A DNA stretch of 59,022 nt from Solobacterium sp. GTDB taxonomy: Bacteria > Bacillota_I > Bacilli_A > Erysipelotrichales > Erysipelotrichaceae. The DNA lies in assembly GCA_017941735.1 (NCBI GenBank), contig JAGAVW010000041.1, positions 1 through 59,022 on the forward strand, given 5' to 3'. Made by a program: the position numbers and the translations under genes. Below, piece after piece: positions 1-7,773 of the stretch. The first letter of the stretch is position 1; every line of letters begins with the position of its first letter. The notes below the pieces were generated by a model that did no database searches, was not told the origin of the DNA, and was given only the letters and a program-made list of their open reading frames with translations.

Positions 1-64
1 GAATAATCGCGAAAAGCTCGGAAAGCCTTGAAAACACTGGGGTTTCTGAATTTGAAAATCTCTT

Positions 65-84
65 CTGATAACAATTTGATAACA
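65..84. repeat. Copy 1 of a 20-bp repeat, candidate element end
   Basis: The sequence CTGATAACAATTTGATAACA recurs at 9277-9296 in the same orientation with one mismatch. The two copies bracket the integrase, mobilization and cargo genes, so they could be attachment-site or integrase arm sites. The exact crossover point cannot be told from this window, because the left junction lies at its edge. Confidence 0.35.
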
Positions 85-176
85 GAACTCTGAAGGAGCA
101 TCATTCTTCGTACCAAGTGGTTTTGGAGTAAAGAATGATTCCAAGAGGTGTTCGAAAGGTATCCATATTAAAAAGC

Positions 177-213
177 AATCCCTTGCTGAGAGAAATCTCG
201 GCAAGGGATTTTT
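177..213. terminator. Bidirectional intrinsic terminator
   Basis: A 15-bp stem (177-191 with 196-210, one G-T pair) is closed by a GAAA loop. A T run follows on the plus strand, and an A run precedes the stem, giving U residues on the minus strand. It ends the repressor gene that reads leftward toward it. Confidence 0.8.
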
Positions 214-228
214 TGCGTCTATAGGGTT

Positions 229-732
229 TTACTTGGTGAACAGGTCGGAAATCTCCTGAGAAGGAACCTTTGCCCGGCGGCTATAGGTGTCATACTTCGG
301 ATAGTTGTATCTCCACTGGTCGTACTCTTCCTTGGTGATCTCACCATTACGGTACTTCTCTTCCTGTTCATACCAGGCAGAAAGCATATCAAACATGGAA
401 ATGTATTCGAGACCTTTGTGTTTGTCGAGTCGGAGGCAAAGTTCTCCGTCAATCTGCCCTACTTTAAGACCTCTCAGATCTTCCAGGGCAAACAATGTAT
501 GCATCAGGCCAATATTGGTGTCTATATCGGGAACTGCCAGCGCAGAGGGAGAAACATCCAGTGCCTGAGCCAGCGCTTCTGTAACATCCGCTTTTGGGGT
601 ACGGGTTCCGGATTCGTACTGAGCCATGCGAATATCGGCAGTTTTCTCAGGAAAGCCGATGATCTGACCAAGATACTTTTGGGTCATGCCTTTCAGATTG
701 CGGATAAAACGAATTCTTTCACCAATTGCCAT
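229..732 (-). CDS. XRE-family helix-turn-helix repressor of the mobile element
   Basis: A 167-residue protein. Its first ~65 residues form an XRE/Cro-type helix-turn-helix: it starts MAIGERIRFIRNLKGMTQ, and a conserved MAQYESGTRTP segment ends the recognition region. The remaining ~100 residues are charged and of unknown function. I chose the ATG at 732 because AGGAG lies 10 bases upstream; an in-frame extension to 795 would run back through the promoter. It is transcribed away from the integrase operon, and three similar operator-like sites lie between the two promoters. It is therefore probably an autoregulated repressor that keeps excision and transfer genes silent. The family role is established; the operon control is inferred. 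Confidence 0.85.
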   Translation of the reverse strand: MAIGERIRFIRNLKGMTQKYLGQIIGFPEKTADIRMAQYESGTRTPKADVTEALAQALDVSPSALAVPDIDTNIGLMHTLFALEDLRGLKVGQIDGELCLRLDKHKGLEYISMFDMLSAWYEQEEKYRNGEITKEEYDQWRYNYPKYDTYSRRAKVPSQEISDLFTK

Positions 733-765
733 AGCGTTATCACTCCTGTGTTTGTAAGTGGCTGT

Positions 766-795
766 ATTATAGCATATTTGTTTAGGGATAGTCAA
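766..795 (-). promoter_or_regulatory. Promoter of the XRE repressor with an operator in its spacer
   Basis: Read on the minus strand, TTGACT (790-795) and TATAAT (766-771) are separated by 18 bp. The spacer itself contains TAAACAAATATGC, the same motif found in the spacer of the divergent promoter. Confidence 0.75.
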
Positions 796-838
796 GATAA
801 CTAAAACAAAAAAGTTTAATTATTTTCTTCAAAGCCTA

Positions 839-867
839 TTGACATAAACAAATATGCTTAGTATAAT
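839..867 (+). promoter_or_regulatory. Consensus promoter for the excision/integration/mobilization operon
   Basis: TTGACA (839-844) and TATAAT (862-867) are separated by exactly 17 bp, a perfect sigma-A promoter. The spacer contains the operator half TAAACAAATATGC. Such a strong promoter with an operator in its core would need tight repression. Confidence 0.85.
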
Positions 868-874
868 AGCAGAA

Positions 875-896
875 CACTAAACAAATGCGTTTAGTG
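875..896. promoter_or_regulatory. Palindromic operator just downstream of the promoter
   Basis: CACTAAAC and GTTTAGTG form a perfect 8-bp inverted repeat around AAATGC. The left half is the motif seen in both promoter spacers (about 774-787 and 845-857). It sits at the expected transcription start, a classic repressor position. Confidence 0.65.
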
Positions 897-899
897 CGG

Positions 900-1188
900 C
901 AATTGAATAGCCACTACCAAATGGGATATGTTTCCCCGGGAAGTACCGCCGAGACCAGAATCGTCAGGGCTCCCGCAAAATCGAAAGATTTTGTGGGAAG
1001 AGGAGGAGCAGCGAAATAAATGAGCTTTCGTGTTTACACGGAAGCGAGTGATATGGAGCTTGTGACGACGAAGCGAGCGTACCAAAGGAAACCATACGCT
1101 GCGGTGAGACTCCGGGGCAGGAACTGCATTAGGAAGGGTGGTGCGAAACTAACAGACACAGCTTCGAAAGAAGCAGAAAGGATTATCA
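900..1188 (+). other. Long 5' leader, probably structured, no convincing gene
   Basis: About 290 bases separate the operator from the first convincing gene. A strong hairpin lies at 972-982/987-997 with a GAAA tetraloop, and a shorter one (CGTG-TTTA-CACG) follows near 1029. A 64-codon frame at 1020-1214 overlaps the next gene; it resembles nothing I know and I do not call it. The leader may be a regulatory RNA of the element, but its class is unknown. Confidence 0.4.
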
Positions 1189-1377
1189 ATGGAGAACACT
1201 TTTATCCGAGCTGAGGATGTAGCGAAGGAACTCGATATATCCAAGGCTTACGCGTACAAGGTCATCCGGCGATTAAATGCAGAGCTGGAGGCCAAAGGCT
1301 TCCTGACCATACCGGGCAGGATCAGCCGAGACTATTTTTTTGAACGATTCTACGGAATCAGAAAGGGAGGTAAATAA
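1189..1377 (+). CDS. Small excisionase-like helix-turn-helix protein
   Basis: A 62-residue basic protein. Residues 5-50 (FIRAEDVAKELDISKAYAYK and following) look like the winged HTH of excisionases and MerR-like DNA-binding proteins. It lies directly before the integrase; its stop codon overlaps the integrase start (TAATG), implying translational coupling. Xis-type proteins bend DNA and bias tyrosine recombinases toward excision, which fits this position. The ribosome site GAAAGG is modest. It could instead be a small transcriptional regulator of the operon. Confidence 0.7.
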   Translation: MENTFIRAEDVAKELDISKAYAYKVIRRLNAELEAKGFLTIPGRISRDYFFERFYGIRKGGK

Positions 1378-2459
1378 TGCCGGTATTCAAGGACGAAAAC
1401 AAGGGCACCTGGTATGTCATGGCACGCTATGTGGACTGGACGGGTGAACGAAAACAGAAATGCAAAAGAGGCTTTGCATCGAAGCGAGAAGCCCAGGAAT
1501 GGGAGCGAATGTTCCAGCTGAAGAGTGCGGCGGATATGGACATGAGCTTTGAGGCATTCGTGGAGCTTTATGAGAAGGATCTGAGACCGAGGCTCAAGGA
1601 AAACACATGGAACAGTAAGGAACACATTATCCGAACCAAGCTTCTTCCTTACTTCGGGAAGCGAAAACTCTGCGAGATCAGCAATAAGGATATCATCGCC
1701 TGGCAGAATGAGATGCTTGCGCACAGAGATGAGAAAGGGAAACCATACTCAGCAACGTATCTGAAAACGCTGCACAATCAGCTGAGTGCCATTTTCAACC
1801 ATGCTGTCCGCTACTATGAACTGAAGCGAAATCCGGCAGCGCAGGTTGGCAACATGGGCTCCGAAGAGCACAAGGAAATGCTGTTCTGGACAACGGAGGA
1901 ATACAAGAAGTTTGCAGAAGTGATGATGGAGAAGCCTCGTTCCTATTACGCATTTGAGATGCTGTATTGGTGCGGAATCCGTGAAGGTGAGCTGCTGGCG
2001 CTTACTCCTGCGGACTTTGACTTTGAGAAGAAAACGGTAAGGATCAACAAGTCCTATCAGCGCATGCATGGAGAGGATGTGATTACTTCTCCGAAAACAA
2101 AGAAAAGTAACCGCACGATCAAGATGCCGGACTTTCTCTGTGAGGAGATGAAAGACTATTTCAGCCAGCTCTACGGGCTCAAGAAAAAAGACAGGATCTT
2201 CACCATCACCAAAAGCTATCTTCACCATGAGATGGACAGAGGGGCTGAGAAAGCCGGAGTAAAGAGAATCCGTATTCATGATCTGAGACATTCCCATGTT
2301 TCTCTCCTGATCGATATGGGCTTTTCCGTGGTAGCAATCGGAGATCGTGTAGGACACGAAAGTGAGCGTATCACTTTGGATTATGCCCATCTCTTCCCTT
2401 CCAAACAGGACGAGATGGCAAGAAAACTGAATGAAAGAGGTGAAGAATATGTCAGCTAA
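1377..2459 (+). CDS. int: Tyrosine recombinase (integrase) of a mobilizable element
   Basis: A 360-residue phage/ICE-type integrase. The N-terminus (1-50) is an arm-binding domain, residues ~55-150 a SAM-like core-binding domain, and the rest the catalytic domain. Visible catalytic residues are R202 (CGIREGE), a lysine near 240 in SPKTKKSNR, H301 and R304 (HDLRH), H327 (GHES) and the nucleophile Y336 in LDYAHLF. It catalyses site-specific integration and excision. GGGAGG lies 6 bases before the ATG. It is the second gene of an operon with the excisionase-like gene and overlaps the mobilization gene downstream. All catalytic residues are present, so it should be active. Confidence 0.93.
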   Translation: MPVFKDENKGTWYVMARYVDWTGERKQKCKRGFASKREAQEWERMFQLKSAADMDMSFEAFVELYEKDLRPRLKENTWNSKEHIIRTKLLPYFGKRKLCEISNKDIIAWQNEMLAHRDEKGKPYSATYLKTLHNQLSAIFNHAVRYYELKRNPAAQVGNMGSEEHKEMLFWTTEEYKKFAEVMMEKPRSYYAFEMLYWCGIREGELLALTPADFDFEKKTVRINKSYQRMHGEDVITSPKTKKSNRTIKMPDFLCEEMKDYFSQLYGLKKKDRIFTITKSYLHHEMDRGAEKAGVKRIRIHDLRHSHVSLLIDMGFSVVAIGDRVGHESERITLDYAHLFPSKQDEMARKLNERGEEYVS

Positions 2460-2781
2460 GAATGTAGACAGACACAACCGTTTTAGAAGTATTACGGTGG
2501 GGTTCAGGGTATCTCCTGAAGAAAACGAGGCAATCAATGCAGCAGTGGCACTTTCCGGGCTGAACAAGCAGGAATACTGCTACAGACGATGCCTGGGCCG
2601 AGAGATCACGGTACAGGGAAATCCCAAGGTGTACAAGGCTCTGAAAGATCAGCTTGCAGCTGTACTGGATGAGCTCAGAAGGATTAAAACGGCCGGAGAG
2701 GTAACAGATGAAATGCTTGAGTTGATCGAGCTCATCACAGTCACTCTCGGCGGCATGAAAGGAGACGGTACGAATGAGTGA
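2449..2781 (+). CDS. MobC-like mobilization accessory protein
   Basis: A 110-residue protein starting MSAKNVDRHNRF. I chose the ATG at 2449, inside the end of int, because AGAGG lies just upstream. The central part (TVGFRVSPEENEAINAAVAL and SGLNKQEYCYRRCL) matches the ribbon-helix-helix style of MobC/relaxosome accessory proteins, which bind oriT and help the relaxase nick it. The C-terminus is helical. It overlaps int by 11 bases and the RepA-like gene by 8, so the three are co-translated. Assignment as MobC is by pattern and context; another RHH plasmid protein is possible. Confidence 0.65.
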   Translation: MSAKNVDRHNRFRSITVGFRVSPEENEAINAAVALSGLNKQEYCYRRCLGREITVQGNPKVYKALKDQLAAVLDELRRIKTAGEVTDEMLELIELITVTLGGMKGDGTNE

Positions 2782-3919
2782 AATAAAAGAAAAAACTGCT
2801 CAGATTCCCGCTGTTGGCGCAGCTGGTGAGCAGTCAATTCCTAATAATTTAACTGACCATAATATAGCAGAAAACACACCAGAATTCAACGATGAATGTC
2901 CATGGGAGGAACAGAGGCGGCTCTTCCGCCTCCTGGACCCTCACTATCTCAACACAGTATCCATGACGGAGCTGTATGAGAATGTGTACCAGAGCAAACC
3001 GCCGTTGATCGATGGGATGCTCTATCCCGGGGTACAGCTGTTTGCCGGACCTCCCAAGCTGGGTAAGAGTTTCTTCGTAGCTCAGCTTGCCTATCATGTA
3101 AGTACAGGGACACCCTTATGGGGTTATCCTGTCCGGCGCGGGACGGTTTTATACCTTGCATTGGAAGATGATTACGGTCGCCTGCAGAAGCGTCTGTATC
3201 AGATGTTCGGTGTGGAGAGTACAGATAACCTGTACTTCTCTGTTTCAGCCGGGCAGATCGGAAATGGGCTGGATGAGCAGCTTGAGAACTTCGTAAGGGA
3301 GCATCCTGATACGGTTCTCATTATCATTGATACGCTGCAGAAAGTACGAGAAATGGGTGGAGATAAATACAGTTACGCCAATGATTATGAGATCATCACC
3401 CGTCTGAAGAACTTTGCAGACAGCAAAGGTATCTGTTTGATACTGGTGCATCACACCCGCAAACAGCAGGCAGATGACCCCTATGATATGATCTCCGGCA
3501 CAAATGGTCTTATGGGTGCTGCAGATGGTGCGTTCCTGCTGAAAAAGGAAAAGCGTACTGCCAATGCAGCAACACTCGATGTGTCCGGCAGAGACATTCA
3601 GGATCAGAGGTTCTACCTGAAGCGTAATACTGAGAGGCTGATATGGGAACTTGAAAAGATAGAGACGGAGCCCTGGCGTGAGCCGCCTGAGCCTCTGCTT
3701 GCGGAGGTTGCAAAGTATATCAATGCAGAACAGCCGGACTGGGAAGGAACATCCACGGAATTCATCGAATTACTTGGGTTGGATGTTCAGCCTAATACTC
3801 TGACTTACAAGCTGAATGTAAATGCAGGCAGGCTGCTTGATGAATATCACATTCAGTATAGCAGCAGCCGTAATCATACCGGCCGTAAGGTGAAGTTCCA
3901 TTATGAACAGACAGAGTAA
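2774..3919 (+). CDS. RepA-like RecA-fold helicase ATPase
   Basis: A 381-residue P-loop ATPase. Walker A is GPPKLGKS at 92-99 and Walker B is VLIIIDT at 181-187, followed by a HHTRK segment typical of RepA/DnaB-type hexameric helicases. The first ~75 residues are variable and polar; the last ~80 could be a small winged-helix tail. In plasmids and mobilizable islands these proteins unwind DNA for replication of the circular form. GGAG precedes the start, which overlaps the previous stop region. Directly downstream lies a cluster of 9-bp repeats that could be its origin. A role in replication is inferred. Confidence 0.75.
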   Translation: MSEIKEKTAQIPAVGAAGEQSIPNNLTDHNIAENTPEFNDECPWEEQRRLFRLLDPHYLNTVSMTELYENVYQSKPPLIDGMLYPGVQLFAGPPKLGKSFFVAQLAYHVSTGTPLWGYPVRRGTVLYLALEDDYGRLQKRLYQMFGVESTDNLYFSVSAGQIGNGLDEQLENFVREHPDTVLIIIDTLQKVREMGGDKYSYANDYEIITRLKNFADSKGICLILVHHTRKQQADDPYDMISGTNGLMGAADGAFLLKKEKRTANAATLDVSGRDIQDQRFYLKRNTERLIWELEKIETEPWREPPEPLLAEVAKYINAEQPDWEGTSTEFIELLGLDVQPNTLTYKLNVNAGRLLDEYHIQYSSSRNHTGRKVKFHYEQTE

Positions 3920-3926
3920 AGCGTGT

Positions 3927-4005
3927 CGATGGTGACGCTCGTGACGATGTTTTTGATAGTGGGGGCGGTCTTAAAAAGACCGTCACCATCGTCACGACCG
4001 TCACG
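3927..4005. repeat. Nine-bp-period repeats with inverted arms, candidate replication origin
   Basis: GTGACG occurs at 3932 and 3941, and its complement CGTCAC at 3981, 3990 and 3999, each set spaced exactly 9 bp. CGATGGTGACG (3927-3937) pairs perfectly with CGTCACCATCG (3981-3991). Inside them lies a smaller hairpin, CGGTCTT/AAGACCG. The position just after the helicase gene suggests an iteron origin; a regulatory hairpin is the alternative. Confidence 0.5.
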
Positions 4006-4023
4006 GAAGGGATGGGATAGGAT

Positions 4024-4260
4024 ATGAAAAGAAATGTTCAACTGCCCTACGAGCTGTTCGTAGCGCTTATCAAATTTCATCTGTTTCAGGATGATGACTA
4101 TGCAGATGAAATTGCAACAGGCTTGGAGCAGAAGCTCGATGCGCTTGTAAGGCATGAGCTTTATGCGAAGTACAAGACTGCACCAACGGAAGAAGAACGA
4201 GAGAAGGCACGGCAGGAATACCTGGATGAACGTGGCATTCGTGAGAGCTTCCGATGGTGA
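4024..4260 (+). CDS. Small conserved-looking protein of the element, function unknown
   Basis: A 78-residue, soluble, charged protein. The first half reads like a short helical domain (KRNVQLPYELFVALIKFHLF), and the second half is rich in Glu, Arg and Lys (TEEEREKARQEYLDERGI). No catalytic motif or membrane segment is visible. It lies between the RepA-like ATPase and the relaxase, in the same direction, and is followed by an intrinsic terminator. I do not recognise a functional family. Its place in the mobilization block suggests an accessory role in replication or transfer. Confidence 0.6.
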   Translation: MKRNVQLPYELFVALIKFHLFQDDDYADEIATGLEQKLDALVRHELYAKYKTAPTEEEREKARQEYLDERGIRESFRW

Positions 4261-4280
4261 TTTCTCCTTGGAGACAAACG

Positions 4281-4306
4281 ACAGGAGCGTGACACGCTCC
4301 TGTTTT
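4281..4306 (+). terminator. Intrinsic terminator ending the first operon
   Basis: ACAGGAGCG pairs with CGCTCCTGT around TGACA, followed by TTTT. It lies 20 bases after the small ORF and before the oriT-like region. Confidence 0.75.
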
Positions 4307-4503
4307 AGGCAGACAAGGAGAAGCGGAAGATGCCCTACGGCGAAACCTGCAGGGTGTCGGGAGTAGCCCTCGGAGAGCGCAAAACCTGTTTACAGGTTGC
4401 ATTTTTGATGGCTCTGCTGTCAAAAGTGCTTTTGCGTTACTCTTGACAAGAGTAACAGAACCCGCCGCCGATGCGGCGTTACAAAGGAAGTGATGTATTT
4501 GAT
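4307..4503. other. Candidate oriT region upstream of the relaxase
   Basis: Two clean inverted repeats lie immediately before the MobV relaxase: AACCTGT-TT-ACAGGTT (4383-4398) and GTTACTCTTG/CAAGAGTAAC (4436-4445 with 4447-4456). MobV-family oriTs usually lie just upstream of mob and contain such repeats next to the nick. No known nic sequence was recognised, so this is positional inference. Confidence 0.45.
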
Positions 4504-5721
4504 ATGATGAGAACCATCAGTGCAATGGTAGGTAAAGGATCTGTCAGTCATAACAGCCGCCAGTTTAATGCGAAGAACACGGACCCGGAGCGCACTCCCC
4601 TGAATATCAATTACTGTAATGAAGATATCAGGGAGGTGTATCACCGGCTGTTCGATGATGCACTGGAACGCTTCAATGACAAGCAGACCAGATCAGACCG
4701 AAGAATAGATGATTATTACGAGAAGATTCGCAGAGGGAAACAGGAAAAACCATTTCATGAGCTGATCCTTCAGATTGGAAACTGCGATGATACCGGAGCA
4801 ACTACCGATGTGGGCGCACAGGCAAAGGCAGCTCTGGATGAATACTACAGAGGATTTGCAGAGCGCAATCCGAACCTGTGTGTATTCTCAGCTCATCTCC
4901 ATATGGATGAGGCAACGCCTCATATCCACATTGATTTCGTGCCTTTTATTACCGGCAGCAAGCGTGGCCTTGACACCAGGGTATCACTGAAACAAGCTTT
5001 GGCTGCGCAGGGATTCAAAGGAGGTACCCGAAGGGAGACTGAATGGAGCCAATGGGTACAGGCTGAGAAAGAACAGCTTGCGGCTGTTATGGAGCGATAC
5101 GGTTTTGAATGGGAGCATAAAGGCACTCATGAGAAGCATCTGTCCGTGCTGGACTATGAAAAGAAGGTTCGTACTGAAGAGGTTGCAGAGCTGGATATGC
5201 GGGTTGCAGAAAAGCAATCGGAAATTGCCGCTCTGGATCAGCAGGCTGAACAGGCACAGGCTGAGGTCAAAGAGATAGAGTCTGTACTTGCTGCCGTTGA
5301 AAAACAGCAAGTCAAGATTGCAGAAATTGAGAAGGTACAGCCAAAGAAGTCTGCATTGACCGGCAAGGTGTCCATGACGGAAGCAGAGTACGAAACGCTT
5401 TCTGCAGGGGCAAAGAAGTATGTAACCTATAAGCGGAAAGACATCGGCCTGCAGAAGAAAGTAGACGAGCTGACGGAGCAATTGGCCCAGAAGGATACCT
5501 TTATTGATAAGCTCAAGGGTATCATCGCCGGACTTAAAAGTAAGATCTCTGAATTGGAACAGAAGCTCAGTTCAAGGGACAGTATTCGTGAGCAGATGGA
5601 ACATGGTCGATTGAAGTCTGAAAATGACAGCCTCAGAAAGGAGAACCAAAAGCTGAGGGATGTGTTGGCAGCTCATGGCATATCATTTGGAAGAAAGCAA
5701 ATTGATCGTGACAGTAGGTAA
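4504..5721 (+). CDS. mobV: MobV/Pre-type relaxase
   Basis: A 405-residue plasmid mobilization relaxase (Pre/Mob family). The metal-binding histidine motif HLHMDEATPHIHID is complete at about residues 131-144. The N-terminus has ARNAKNTDPER-like Pre/Mob features (RQFNAKNTDPERT). Residues from ~200 on form long coiled coils. It nicks oriT and leads the strand into the recipient, using conjugation machinery supplied by another element, since none is encoded here. The start is uncertain: the ATG at 4504 has GGAAG 13 bases away, and an upstream in-frame ATG at 4471 lacks a ribosome site. Confidence 0.9.
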   Translation: MMRTISAMVGKGSVSHNSRQFNAKNTDPERTPLNINYCNEDIREVYHRLFDDALERFNDKQTRSDRRIDDYYEKIRRGKQEKPFHELILQIGNCDDTGATTDVGAQAKAALDEYYRGFAERNPNLCVFSAHLHMDEATPHIHIDFVPFITGSKRGLDTRVSLKQALAAQGFKGGTRRETEWSQWVQAEKEQLAAVMERYGFEWEHKGTHEKHLSVLDYEKKVRTEEVAELDMRVAEKQSEIAALDQQAEQAQAEVKEIESVLAAVEKQQVKIAEIEKVQPKKSALTGKVSMTEAEYETLSAGAKKYVTYKRKDIGLQKKVDELTEQLAQKDTFIDKLKGIIAGLKSKISELEQKLSSRDSIREQMEHGRLKSENDSLRKENQKLRDVLAAHGISFGRKQIDRDSR

Positions 5722-5735
5722 ATAACAGTATATAC

Positions 5736-5778
5736 GGTGGCATTCGGGAGGACTCGGATGCTGCCGCTTTTTCACGTT
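5736..5778 (+). terminator. Intrinsic terminator after the relaxase gene
   Basis: A wobble-containing stem (GGTGGCATTCGG with CTCGGATGCTGCC) is followed by CTTTTT. It ends the mobilization operon. Confidence 0.6.
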
Positions 5779-5870
5779 CTGATGTCCAAATGATTGACTT
5801 TCATGATATAATAGGAGTGCCAGCAATGGCGTGTAATGGAGAGATAATTTGAATTTAACGATTACAAATA

Positions 5871-5938
5871 AAAAAAGCAATCCTGTCATAAAAGGCATAA
5901 ATGCGTGTTTTTGCTGACGGGAATGCTCTTTTTTTTGC
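5871..5938. terminator. Imperfect bidirectional terminator after the MATE gene
   Basis: A-rich sequence, the arm GCAATCCTGTCA and the arm TGACGGGAATGC followed by a long T run form an imperfect stem with a large loop. Its A side gives U residues for the leftward MATE transcript. Confidence 0.5.
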
Positions 5939-5964
5939 GTATTGGTCCGATATGTTTACCTGTA

Positions 5965-7344
5965 TTACACATTAATCAACCTTTTGTTTTTTCCATGGCG
6001 GTGAATGAATATGGAGAAAAGAATAACTGCGGTAATACTGCAAACAAAATCGGTAATCGGTGTTGCGGCAACTATGCCGTAGGTCGGAATTAAAACCTGT
6101 AGAATAAACATGAGAGGAATATCGAGAATACCCTTGCGCATTAGTGCCAGCAGCATGGATTTTCCGCCTCTTCCGGTGGCCTGGAAAAAAGAAATTACAG
6201 TATAAGAGAAAGCAGAAAAAGGAGCACCGAGACACAAAATTCGCAAAAAGTCACTGCCGTAGCAAAGAGAGTCACCATCGGTGTGGATAAAAACGGAAAT
6301 AAGCTTGTTACTGAAAATGAGACAACCTGCAGTGCATGCCAATGCGATTCCCACCGAAACCGCAGAAGAGCAATAAATCACTTTTTTCATACGGATACGG
6401 TTGCCGGAGGCATAATTATAGGCAATGAGAGGGAGTACACCTTGTGACATCCCACGAACAAAACAATGGGCCAGCATATTCACTTTTTTCGCCACACCAA
6501 TCCCTGCTTGTGCTGCGGTTCCTGCAGTTGCCATAAGCTTATCCAGTACAGCGTAGGAGATGTTTTCAAATAATGTCATCAGGAAAGCCGCCATACCTAC
6601 CTTGAAAACATCTCCCGGAATTCCGTTTCGGAACATTTTTTCAGACGGCAGCACATGGATGGCGAGTTTCTTTCGATTCTTGACAATTACTGCAATGTAG
6701 AAAAGAAGGGCACACAAATTAGATATAGCTGTAGCCAGTGCCGCACCGAATGTCGCTCTTCTTGCAGGGAAAATAATAAACATGAACAACGGATCAAGTA
6801 CAATATTCAGGATTCCGCCCAAAACGACACCGGTACTGGCTTGTACGGAACACCCGTATGCACGGATGAGATGGGCTATAAGCGTGTTAATCGCAGTAGC
6901 AGGTCCTCCGGCGATGACTGCACATTTCATATATTCTGCTGCAGCAGAATGGATAGCAGGGTTTGTTCCCCCTAAAGCATCAATAAAACTGTCGAAGAAT
7001 ATCCACACAACGAAACAATAAACAATCGTGACGATAAGACATCCCCATATTGCAAAAGAAAATGTGTCCTTAGCTTTCTCATTTTCGTTTTTTCCCAAGG
7101 CTCTCGCAATAACGCTTGCTGCTCCCACGCCAAAGAGATTGGATACCGCAGAAAGGAACATAAACGCCGGCATGCATATAGTAACGGCGGTAATCATTTC
7201 ATCGCTGTTTGTCATTCCCACAAAAAGCGTATCAGCCATGTTGTAAATCACTAGGATAATCTGAGCGATAACAGATGGAAGCGCAAGCTCCATAACCGCT
7301 CGAAAAACGCTCTTATGTTCAAATAATTCAGTTTTATTTACCAT
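5965..7344 (-). CDS. MATE-family multidrug exporter
   Basis: A 459-residue integral membrane protein with about 12 predicted helices in two related halves, typical of MATE transporters of the DinF/NorM superfamily. The opening (ELALPSVIAQIILVIYNMAD and a TLFVGM segment) and the second-half ALMRKGILDIPLMFIL segment are characteristic. It exports cationic drugs or metabolites in exchange for Na+ or H+. AGGGG lies about 12 bases before the start. It is the second gene of a leftward operon, following the small membrane protein at 7350-7658, and divergent from a LysR regulator that may control it. Its substrate is unknown. Confidence 0.88.
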   Translation of the reverse strand: MVNKTELFEHKSVFRAVMELALPSVIAQIILVIYNMADTLFVGMTNSDEMITAVTICMPAFMFLSAVSNLFGVGAASVIARALGKNENEKAKDTFSFAIWGCLIVTIVYCFVVWIFFDSFIDALGGTNPAIHSAAAEYMKCAVIAGGPATAINTLIAHLIRAYGCSVQASTGVVLGGILNIVLDPLFMFIIFPARRATFGAALATAISNLCALLFYIAVIVKNRKKLAIHVLPSEKMFRNGIPGDVFKVGMAAFLMTLFENISYAVLDKLMATAGTAAQAGIGVAKKVNMLAHCFVRGMSQGVLPLIAYNYASGNRIRMKKVIYCSSAVSVGIALACTAGCLIFSNKLISVFIHTDGDSLCYGSDFLRILCLGAPFSAFSYTVISFFQATGRGGKSMLLALMRKGILDIPLMFILQVLIPTYGIVAATPITDFVCSITAVILFSIFIHRHGKNKRLINV

Positions 7345-7349
7345 AATGT

Positions 7350-7658
7350 TTAATTCCCCTTGTTACCTTTTTCAAACAATATTCTGAAAATAAAAAGGAA
7401 AAACCATTCCAAGCTAAAAAAACCGCCTGTGATAGGACAAATGATAATATAGAATATCTTGAGGATGTTTACGGGTTTATCAAAGTCAAATACATCAAAA
7501 CAGAAAGCATAAAGCAGTGTGACTGTACTATAAACGGTTATATGCAGAACTTCGTGAGATACCAGCTTCGTACACAGGATATCTGCAGTTATACCAGCAA
7601 CCAATGCGAGCCCTAGTTTCGCATAATCGAAAACAGCGTTTCTGTTATGATTTTTCAT
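7350..7658 (-). CDS. Small membrane protein, function unknown
   Basis: A 102-residue hydrophobic protein starting MKNHNRNAVFDYAKLGLA. Three to four membrane helices are likely (about 14-32, 42-55, 65-80 and 83-97). The ATG at 7658 is favoured by GAGGG 8 bases upstream; a GTG three codons earlier is possible. It is the first gene of the leftward operon and ends 5 bases before the MATE start. I do not recognise the family. The arrangement suggests an accessory protein of the exporter. Confidence 0.65.
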   Translation of the reverse strand: MKNHNRNAVFDYAKLGLALVAGITADILCTKLVSHEVLHITVYSTVTLLYAFCFDVFDFDKPVNILKIFYIIICPITGGFFSLEWFFLFIFRILFEKGNKGN

Positions 7659-7691
7659 ACTTTTCACCCTCTTTTTCCTTGTAATAAAAAA

Positions 7692-7727
7692 ATTATACTT
7701 GCAAAATCCATAAATGCAAATTATAAT
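7692..7727. promoter_or_regulatory. Overlapping divergent promoters around a LysR-type box
   Basis: Plus strand: TTGCAA (7699-7704), 17 bp, TATAAT (7722-7727), toward lysR. Minus strand: TTGCAT (7714-7719), 16 bp, TATAAT (7692-7697), toward the MATE operon. TTGCA-N11-TGCAA (7699-7719) spans both -35 boxes and fits the T-N11-A binding rule of LysR regulators. Confidence 0.7.
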
Positions 7728-7773
7728 ATTTTAATAGCGTATAATAAAAACTAATATACAAGGAGAGCCGAAA

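Noticed and set aside
1020..1214. 64-codon frame upstream of the excisionase-like gene
   Set aside because: Weak start, overlaps the next gene in another frame, and lies in a leader that looks like structured RNA.
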